Of a stretch of 64,000 bases of DNA, positions 40,731-49,700 are shown one piece after another; position 1 is the first letter of the stretch, and each line of letters opens with the position of its first letter. The notes under the pieces were generated by a model. It was not told where the DNA came from, made no database searches, and saw nothing but the letters and a program-made list of their open reading frames with translations. The position numbers and the translations under genes are program-made. Source of the stretch: Megaustenia siamemsis (lineage: Eukaryota; Mollusca; Gastropoda; Stylommatophora; Ariophantidae); contig JAVIAB010000025.1 of the NCBI GenBank assembly GCA_032433765.1, positions 38,220,756 through 38,284,755 of the forward strand. Direction: 5' to 3'.

Positions 40731-42072
40731 GGCAAATAAATGCATAAAAATGCGAAGCTGCAGTCAAGGTGAAATGAAAAAAACTACAGACAAAAAGAAG
40801 GCATGGTTAAAGCTTTACATAATTAATGGACGACACAAATTTGAACGACGTTTCAGCTCAATAGGCCTTCAGCAGGAACACTGAACAACACACACATAGA
40901 TATGTCAATAAATAAAATTAGTCCTGCATAACTAATAATCTTCTTCTTCTACCTTTTTAGCTCCCAGTGGAGCATAGGTCTTCAACAAAAACTTTCCAAG
41001 TCGTTCTGTTTTTTGCCATTCTTTTAAGATCATTCCATGTCTTCCCCATCATCTTCATCTCTGCTTCTATCTGTCTTCGCCAAGAATTCCTTGGTCTTCC
41101 TCTTTGTCTTTTTCCCTGGGGATTCCAAAAAATGGCCTGTTATGTAATACTCTCAGTTGGCTTCTGTAGTGTGTGTCCTATCCAGCGCCATCGTCTTCGG
41201 TGTATCTCTTTATCCACTGGTGTTTGACTGGTACATTTCCATAATTTTATGTTAGTGATTTTGTCCTGCCATTTCCATCCTTTTATTCTGCATAAGCATC
41301 CATTAATGAAAGTCTGTACCTTCGTGATTGTCAATTTTGTTGTTCTCCATGTTTCACAGCCATATAATAGGACCGCCTTAACATTTGAGTTGAAAATTTT
41401 TATTTTTGTATTTAACCTAATTTCTTTGGATCTTCATATGTTTCCCAGTGCAATGAAAGCTCCTCTTGCTTTTGATATCCTTATTTTGGTATCATTTTCT
41501 GTTTCTCCCTCTTTATCTATATTACCGTCCAGATATATGTAAGATTGTACAGCTAGTAGAGGTATTTCTCCTAGTTTTATTTGGTTATTGCCAACTGTAT
41601 TAATTCTCATAATGTTGGTCTTAAAAGAAAGTAAGTAACTAATAATGATGCATCTAAATCAAAATTATTTTAAACTAGAATGAGAAATGAAAATGTAAAT
41701 GTCTTCCCTGCATATTGCGCTGTGTCCTGAAGAAAAATTAACAAGGGCTGGGATTTCATTTCTACGGCTAGGTTCATGCCACAGCGCAATACACAGGGAA
41801 GACATTTTCACTTCTCATTCCAGTTCAAAATTATTTTTGTTTTAGATACTTCATTATTAGTTAACTATGTAGGGCTAATTTTATTTACTTACATATCTGT
41901 GTGTGTAATAGTGGGTCCTGCTGAAGGCCTATTGAGCCGAAACATCATTCATTTGTGTCATTCATTAATTACTTAAAACTTCAACCATCGCATTTTTTTC
42001 TACTTTTTTCATTTCTCCTTTACAGTCAGCTTTACTGCTGCTTCGCATTTTGATGCATTTATTTGCCTTGGC
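40731..42072. repeat. Large foldback of two inverted element L copies
   Basis: Left arm 40731-40939 plus 41647-41724 (287 bases without the LINE-E insertion), spacer 41725-41779, right arm 41780-42067 (288 bases). Both outer ends read GGCAAATAAATGCAT outward-in, both carry AATAGGCCTTCAGCAGGA (antisense on the left), and both inner ends carry GTCTTCCCTG(C/T).TATTGCGCTGTG. Arms differ by scattered substitutions and a few indels, so the palindrome is old. Confidence 0.85.
40940..41635 (-). mobile_element. LINE-E, antisense, inserted in the foldback
   Basis: The reverse strand encodes [40 protein letters not shown] and [14 protein letters not shown]. It begins on the + strand with CTTCTTCTTCTACC. 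A perfect 11-bp duplication TAACTAATAAT lies at 40929-40939 and 41636-41646. The longest intact LINE-E here. Confidence 0.92.
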
Positions 42073-42315
42073 GAGGTGCGCGTGGCCGTGCGGCTAAAAC
42101 CACTGTTCCGCTGGCTGAAAAGCTGATGTACGGTGTTCGAAGCCCGCGGTAGACAGAAAGGATTTTTTCTATCGGGGGTGAAATAAAAATTCTGAGTCGC
42201 ACACGTCGTGGCGACTGCTTGACCAAGCGGCCTTTATCCCTCTGATTCTATCGTTGCCCTCCGACATACACCAGCAATGGTACTATGTGTCGTAAAGATA
42301 GTTTCTTTTTTTTTT
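42073..42315 (+). mobile_element. SINE-4
   Basis: GGTGCGCGTGGCCGTGCGGC head and GGTGTTCGAAGCCCGCGG B box. A perfect 12-bp duplication ATTTGCCTTGGC lies at 42061-42072 and 42316-42327. Confidence 0.94.
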
Positions 42316-42327
42316 ATTTGCCTTGGC

Positions 42328-42695
42328 CCCATGAAAATGTACAACAGATTCTAGAGAAATAGTTTTTTTTAAATGATAAACTTACTGTCGATAAATGTGC
42401 CCTAATGGATGGGAAGAAAAATCCCCCATGATCAGAAATCAATCACGGACTCCTCAAAAATAAAATGAATTTTATTGGACCAAATAGGGCAAAAGCCCAA
42501 ATGCTGCTTGATCAGTAACAACAATAACAATAAATAACAGTCAAATCTTGATAACATCAACACCTCAAGATCCAACAATGATTGTCTCAAATGGAGAACT
42601 CAGAGAGTAAACAATCAATTAAAGAACAACAACAAAATAACAAGTCAGCAGGATCTAGAATGAAACCCCTACTGCCAGGTTCCATTCAGCCTGTT
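42328..42695. other. No gene recognised
   Basis: AT-rich intergenic sequence with no repeat match noticed. Confidence 0.5.
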
Positions 42696-42962
42696 TTGTA
42701 TTGTCTACTATTTAATATTTTCTATTTGATATTGTCTACTATTTGATATTGTCTACTATTTGATATTGTCTACTATTTGATATTGTCTACTATTTGATAT
42801 TTTCTATTGGATATTGTCTACTATTTGATATTGACTACTATTTGATATTTTGTATTTGATATTGTCTACTATTTGATATTTTCTATTGGATATTGTCTAC
42901 TATTTGATATTGACTACTATTTGATATTTTCTATTTGATATTGTCTGCTATTTGATATTTTT
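42696..42962. repeat. 15-18-bp repeat around TATTTGATATTGTCTAC
   Basis: About 16 units with variants TTTTCTAT and TTGACTAC. There is a larger block repeat, since TTTTCTATTGGATATTG recurs. Confidence 0.92.
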
Positions 42963-43372
42963 GTCTCCTTTTTCTTTAATCATTTTAATTGTTGATTGGT
43001 CATAGAGTTTTTTTTTCTTTATTACATACCTTTCATATTTTGTTTGTAAAATAGACCCGTACACCAGACCTCAAAAGTCACACAAATTGAACAACTTCTT
43101 TTCTTCTCTCTCCCAATTCCAGGTAGTATGTCTGGTTAATCGTTGTTTGTTATTTCTGCCTTCCTCTAGGCAAAGCACAATCCGCTTAACATCTGGCATC
43201 TTCTAGGTTATATTAGCCAACAATTACCATTACAAATTTGAGTTCAAACTACATTTTTATCTGTTAAGTATTTTCATCTAATGTAGTTGGTCGGTCTCAA
43301 TATTTACACTTAATTTATTTGTGTGCAATCTTATGTGTTATATTTATTTGAATTATAATTCATTTAATTAAG
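42963..43372. other. No gene recognised
   Basis: Unassigned AT-rich sequence. Confidence 0.5.
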
Positions 43373-43603
43373 GGGGGCCCCGTGTGTTACCATGTGTAAA
43401 GAATAGTGACACTGTGACCTTCCAGGCATGTCGTAAGAGGCGACTAATGAGGTTGACAAGCTGTCATTGTAAAAAGCATTGTTATGGAAACAGACCATAG
43501 ATTTTAGAAGTAGTGATCTCTGCAATATGCGCCATTTTGGCACGCAAGGTTTCTGTTTTTGAGATTGTGGTTCTGCCCTATGTGCCGTCTTCGGCTAGGA
43601 AGG

Positions 43604-43610
<7 letters not shown>
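43373..43610 (+). mobile_element. Element M, fullest copy
   Basis: GTGTGTTACCATGTGTAAAG, GGCATGTCGTAAGAGGCGAC, GCAATATGCGCCATTTTGGC, then hairpin GCCGTCTTCGGC before the GATA tail. No coding capacity seen. The antisense copy at 48385-48640 has the same length. Confidence 0.82.
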
Positions 43611-43918
<308 letters not shown>

Positions 43919-43920
43919 AT

Positions 43921-44170
43921 TAATGGGGGGCTAGCCTAGTTGGGAAAATCACCCCACTAGCTACTGGCATTTGGATAACCCGTGTTTAATTCCCACTCGA
44001 AGCAGTTTATGAATTGTAGATCGGAAAAAATTATCCCTGTGGTCGACCCAGCCACTGGCAGAAATGGGTATCAGGGTAGCACTCCAGGAAGGTGAGGAAT
44101 GTTGCCTCGCTTGTGAGTTACAATGCTTGAGGTGACACTAGACAAAAGTCTCTCAATATTTCTGGATAGA
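43921..44170 (+). mobile_element. SINE-3
   Basis: GGCTAGCCTAGTTGGGAAAA head, GTTTAATTCCCAC as decayed B box, and GTCGACCCAGCCACTGGCAG body. Confidence 0.8.
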
Positions 44171-44254
44171 TGACAGAGCACATATGGGAAAAAACCCATG
44201 TGCTAAGATGCCAATTCAGGTCTCATACTTTTACCTTTTATTTTATTTTAATAA

Positions 44255-44490
44255 CAGAAAATCACACAAAAGGTCCAGGTCTATTTTAATCACACAAAAA
44301 GTCTCGGTCTATTTTAATCACACAATAGGTCTAGGTCTATTTTAATCACACAAAAGGTCTCGGTCTATTTTAATCACACAAAAGGTGTAGGTCTATTTTA
44401 ATCACACAATAGGTCTATGTCTATTTTAACCACACAAAAGGTCTAGGTCTATTTTAATTACACAAAAGGTCTAGGTCTATTTTCTCTTAC
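44255..44490. repeat. About 29-bp repeat, 8 units
   Basis: CACACAAAAGGTCTAGGTCT then ATTTTAAT. Confidence 0.93.
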
Positions 44491-44639
44491 AAATTACCTT
44501 GTAAATCAATATTTTAGAAAACCTTTACAAATTAAGGCAAACCCTTACAATATGAAAGGTAAGTATATAATTTCAACTCTTTTCTTACGAAACAAACTAC
44601 TGACAGCTAAAGGCACCAAAAATGTTGCTCTCAGGGGCA

Positions 44640-44834
44640 TGTGAAATCTAACTTGTTAAATCATGGCACATTCAGCAAACATGTTTGACTTCTCTTCCAC
44701 AACAAAAAACAAACCGCTGTTCCTGAAAATGAACAGCCTTTCTTATAATTATTTCCTGCCACTGATTTATCCCCAAGTCCAATAAAATCTCTCTAAGATG
44801 TCAAAGTAAGACATTAAATCTTTGTGTAAGACAC
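44640..44834 (-). pseudogene. Degenerate copy of the 3' end of Rab exon 2
   Basis: On the + strand TTATCCCCAAGTCCAATAAA and TCTCTCTAAGATGTCAAAG align base by base with CTATCCCCAGGTCTAACCAA and TCTCTTCGAGATGTTAAACG of the real exon (46333-46372). On the reverse strand a tract like GLGDKSVAGNN corresponds to the gene's [11 protein letters not shown]. The CC terminus and stop are lost. The 50-bp array begins within this copy. Confidence 0.82.
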
Positions 44835-45894
44835 AAGCCATGGCAAGATGTCAAAGTAAGACATTAAATCTTTGTGTAAGACACAAGCCATGGCAAGATG
44901 TCAAAGTAAGACATTAAATCTTTGTGTAAGACACAAGCCATGGCAAGATGTCAAAGTAAGACATTAAATCTTTGTGTAAGACACAAGCCATGGCAAGATG
45001 TCAAAGTAAGACATTAAATCTTTGTGTAAGACACAAGCCATGGCAAGATGTCAAAGTAAGACATTAAATCTTTGTGTAAGACACAAGCCATAGCAAGATG
45101 TCAAAGTAAGACATTAAATCTTTGTGTAAGACACAAGCCATGGCAAGATGTCAAAGTAAGACATTAAATCTTTGTGTAAGACACAAGCCATGGCAAGATG
45201 TCAAAGTAAGACATTAAATCTTTGTGTAAGACACAAGCCATGGCAAGATGTCAAAGTAAGACATTAAATCTTTGTGTAAGACACAAGCCATGGCAAGATG
45301 TCAAAGTAAGACATTAAATCTTTGTGTAAGACACAAGCCATAGCAAGATGTCAAAGTAAGACATTAAATCTTTGTGTAAGACACAAGCCATGGCAAGATG
45401 TCAAAGTAAGACATTAAATCTTTGTGTAAGACACAAGCCATGGCAAGATGTCAAAGTAAGACATTAAATCTTTGTGTAAGACACAAGCCATGGCAAGATG
45501 TCAAAGTAAGACATTAAATCTTTGTGTAAGACACAAGCCATGGCAAGATGTCAAAGTTCGGACATTAAATCTTTGTGTAAGACACAAGCCATGGCAAGAT
45601 GTCAAAGTAAGACATTAAATCTTTGTGTAAGACACAAGCCATGGCAAGATGTCAAAGTTCGGACATTAAATCTTTGTGTAAGACACAAGCCATGGCAAGA
45701 TGTCAAAGTAAGACATTAAATCTTTGTGTAAGACACAAGTCATGGCAAGATGTCAAAGTAAGACATTAAATCTGTGTGTAAGACACAAGCCATGGCAAGA
45801 TGTCAAAGTAAGACATTAAATCTTTGTGTAAGACACAAGCCATGGCAAGATGTCAAAGTTAGACATTAAATCTTTGTGTACGACACAAGTCATG
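44795..45894. repeat. 50-bp satellite made from Rab exon 2 sequence, 22 units
   Basis: Unit: AAGATGTCAAAGTAAGACAT, TAAATCTTTGTGTAAGACAC, AAGCCATGGC. It matches the exon at about 46358-46410 (AGATGTTAAACGAGACATT and TATGTAAGACATAAGCCATG). Units are nearly identical; two carry TTCGGACATT and a few CATAGC or CAAGTC variants. Confidence 0.95.
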
Positions 45895-45976
45895 GGAGGA
45901 TTAGCTTGCAAGTTTTACTTTCAAGAAAACAAATCCAAAAAGAATCTACAACTTTACTCAAAATGATCATCGACCC

Positions 45977-46250
45977 TGAGTTATTTCTAGGTCTAATCAA
46001 ATCTAAGATGACAATCAACACATTATATATCATCGGATACTGAGTTATCTCCAGGTCTAATCTAATCTAAGATGACAATCAACACATTATATATCATCGG
46101 ACCTTGAGTTATCTCCAGGTCTAATCAAATCTAAGATGACAATCAACACATTATATATCATCGGACCCTGAGTTATCTCCTAGGTCTAATCAAATCTAAG
46201 ATGATAATCAACACATTATATATCATTTTGTAAGACATTAGTCATGTTAG
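45977..46250. repeat. 64-bp repeat from the same Rab exon region, 4 units
   Basis: TGAGTTATCTCCAGGTCTAA starts at 45977, 46041, 46105 and 46169, 64 bases apart. It matches TGAGCTATCCCCAGGTCTAA in the exon. The last unit runs into TTTTGTAAGACATTAGTCATG, like TATGTAAGACATAAGCCATG of the exon. Confidence 0.92.
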
Positions 46251-46293
46251 AGTTGACATGCGTGTATGATTTCACTTCCAACAGTTCCAAGAA

Positions 46294-46743
46294 TTAACAA
46301 CAGTTTTTCTCAGAATTTTCTCCTGTATCTGAGCTATCCCCAGGTCTAACCAAATCTCTTCGAGATGTTAAACGAGACATTGACTCATTATGTAAGACAT
46401 AAGCCATGTCTGAAAACATGTCTTCAAGCCCAGTGCTGTCTTTACATGAGATATGGTAGACTCCAGACAGAACATTCTCACACTGGGACATAAACTGATC
46501 TAGGTCAGAATCCGTGACACAAACTGTTCCCACATCAGGCGTGGCCTTGTCGGACATGTTGCCACAGAGAAATATTTTAGCGCCCTCGGCGTTCATAACA
46601 ATGTCAAGGATGTACTGGGACAGAATTGTAAATGTGTCTCTGTTACTGATGTTGTAAACCAGCAAGGCAGCATGTGCCCCACGATAGTAACTTGACCCCA
46701 GAAAGGACATCCTTTCAATTCCGCCAGTGTCCCACAGAGTCAA
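46294..46743 (-). CDS. Rab-like GTPase exon 2 (G3 to C-terminus)
   Basis: 149 codons plus stop. The acceptor on the reverse strand is TTACATTTCAG, directly before TTG ACT CTG TGG GAC. It covers switch II, G4, G5 and the hypervariable tail. Open throughout. Confidence 0.95.
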   Translation of the reverse strand: MTLWDTGGIERMSFLGSSYYRGAHAALLVYNISNRDTFTILSQYILDIVMNAEGAKIFLCGNMSDKATPDVGTVCVTDSDLDQFMSQCENVLSGVYHISCKDSTGLEDMFSDMAYVLHNESMSRLTSRRDLVRPGDSSDTGENSEKNCC

Positions 46744-49700
46744 CTGAAATGTAAATATTCAACAATTAAATGTGAGCATTAAAGCAAACTTAGAATATTC
46801 AACAATTAAATGTGAGCATTAAAGCAAACTTAGAATATTCAACAATTAAATGTGAGCATTAAGGCAAACTTAGAATATTCAACAATTAAATGTGAGCATT
46901 AGGCAAACTTAGAATATTCAACAATTAAATGTGAGCATTAAAGCAAACTTAGAATATTCAACAATTAAATGTGAGCATTAAAGCAAACTTAGAATATTCA
47001 ACAATTAAATGTGAGCATTAAGGCAAACTTAGAATATTCAACAATTAAATGTGAGCATTAAGGCAAACTTAGAATATTCAACAATTAAATGTGAGCATTA
47101 AGGCAAACTTAGAATATTCAACAATTAAATGTGAGCATTAAAGCAAACTTAGAATATTCAACAATTAAATGTGAGCATTAAGGCAAACTTAGAATATTCA
47201 ACAATTAAATGTGAGCATTAAGGCAAACTTAGAATATTCAACAATTAAATGTGAGCATTAAGGCAAACTTAGAATATTCAACCATTAAATGTGAGCATTA
47301 AGGCAAACTTAGAATATTCAACAATTAAATGTGAGCATTAAGGCAAACTTAGAATATTCACCAATTAAATGTGAGCAATAAGGCAAACTTAGAATATTCA
47401 ACTCAAACATTTTATCAACACTTACCTACATAGAATATTCAACTCAAACATATTATCAACCATTACTTACATAGAAAATTCAACACAAATGTATTATCAA
47501 TCTTTTCATATTTAGAATATTCAACTGAAATGTATTATCAACCCTTACCTATGTGTGTGAAAGCTGGAAAACAACAAAAGAGATTGAGAAAAAAAAACTA
47601 TATTTTTTCCAAGACAAATCCAAAGAATGTTGAGAGTACAATGAGATGAATAAATACAACATTAAAATCAACATTAACAAAACAGAAGTCATGAATGTCA
47701 CCAAAGAGAAATAGAACATCAACATAACTATAGAAGGCAGGAAACTAAAACAAGTAGAAGAATTAAAAAACTAGGAAGTCTAGTGACAAACGACAATTTA
47801 CAAACAGTAGATATAGACTCAAGACACATCATAATTGCTTGTCAAATCATTGGACAGACATCACTACTATTGTCCAACAAGGAAATAACTCTAGAGGCAA
47901 AACGGGCACACTACAATACAATCTTCATCCTAACATTGTGCTACCAATGCCAGTCCTGGACCCTAGATGCAAAAACAATAAAAAAAAATAACATCTACTG
48001 AGATAAAATGTGTTAGATGAATGACAGGAAACAGTCTGAGAGATAAGATCAGAAATGAAGAACTGAGAAAAAAGTTAGGAATAGACCCCACCATAGAATA
48101 TATAAAGAAACAACAGATAAAAGAGTTTGGCCATGTAAGAAGGCAGAAAGATCAAAACACAACACAGCGAGCCCTCAATAAACGTTGCAAGAGCACCAGA
48201 CCCAAGGGTCGATCATGAAAAAGATGAATCGATGGAATATTAGAAGTACTAGGAAACATAACAGCAGCAGAGGTGAACAGAAGAGCAAAAGACTGCAAAT
48301 TATATCTCCCCTCAACACTGAAAGGCAGATGAAGGAAAGAAGAAGAAGAATGAAATGAATTCAAGAATAATATGATAAATGATAATTCTATCCATCTATC
48401 TATTGTCCTTTCAAGCCAAAGATGGCACATAGGGCAGAACCACAATCTCAAAAACAGAAACCTTGCATGCCAAAATGGCACATATTGCAGAGACTGTTTC
48501 CATAACAATACTTTTTACAATGACAGCTTGTCAAGCCATTGATCAACCTCCTTAGTCGCCTCTTACGACATGCCTGGAAGGTCACAGTGTCACTATTCTC
48601 TACTTCCCTCATAATGAAGCCCCGGTAACACACGGGATAAAATGATAATTACAGTGGGTGAAAGCACTGGCTCCATCACTTTCACATGGTATTGTTTAGT
48701 ACAATGAAGATGAAACTTGATACTTTTATGACACAAATGCAAGAGGTTTTTTTTTAAACCTCCCCTGCCTTGCAAGCAGTATGGGAAATATGTGTGCTAG
48801 TGACCATATTTTACCATGACCATGGGCGTGATGTGGTCAGCATAATGCAAAAATGCCTTTAAAAAAAAATTTTTAAGTAATGGTTCTCTCCCCTGCCTTG
48901 CTAGGCGTATGGTGATAATATTTCTCAATGACCCCACATACATTTTTGGGTGATGTGGTTGGTATTACGTCAGGACACCTTTACTTCCCAGAAAAATCTC
49001 TGATACCAATTTTTAGAGGCTGGGTGAACCACAGGGTCTTGTCAGCACACAAAAAACTGCCACTTATGGGGATCAAACCCAGACCTTTCTGATCAGGAAG
49101 CGAGCACAATAACCACTCAACCTATGAGGCTCCACTTCTACTTCCACTTCCTTTCAGCTCCCTGTGGAGCATAGGTCTTCAACAAACACTTTCAGCTCCC
49201 TGTGGAGCATAGGTCTTCAACAAACACTTTCAGCTCCCTGTGGAGCATAGGACTTCAACAAACACTTTCAGCTCCATGTGGAGCATAGGACTTAACAAAC
49301 ACTTTCAGCTCCCTCTGGAGCATAGGACTTTAACAAACACTTTCTAAGCCATCCCGTTTCTTGCCATTCTTTTAAGATCATTCCACGTCTTCCCCATCAT
49401 TTTCATCTCTGCTTCCATCTATCTTCTCTGTGAGCATTTTGGTCTTTCTCTTTGTATTTTTCTTTGGGGATTCCAAAAAAGGGCCTGTTGTGTAATACTC
49501 TCAGTTGGCTTCCGCAGTGTGTGTCCTATCCAGCACCATCATCTTCGCTGTATCTCTTTATCCACAAGTATTTGATTATGAAGCTCCTAAATCACCTTTA
49601 TTTCCTAGTAAATTTCTGGTATACATTTTTAGAGGCTGGGTGAACCCAATAGTCTTGTCGTTCTGATAGAAATCCACAGAAATAAAAAGAATAGCTCAGG

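Noticed and set aside
44795..45894. CRISPR-like array (regular near-identical repeats)
   Set aside because: No unique spacers; units are directly adjacent and the context is eukaryotic.
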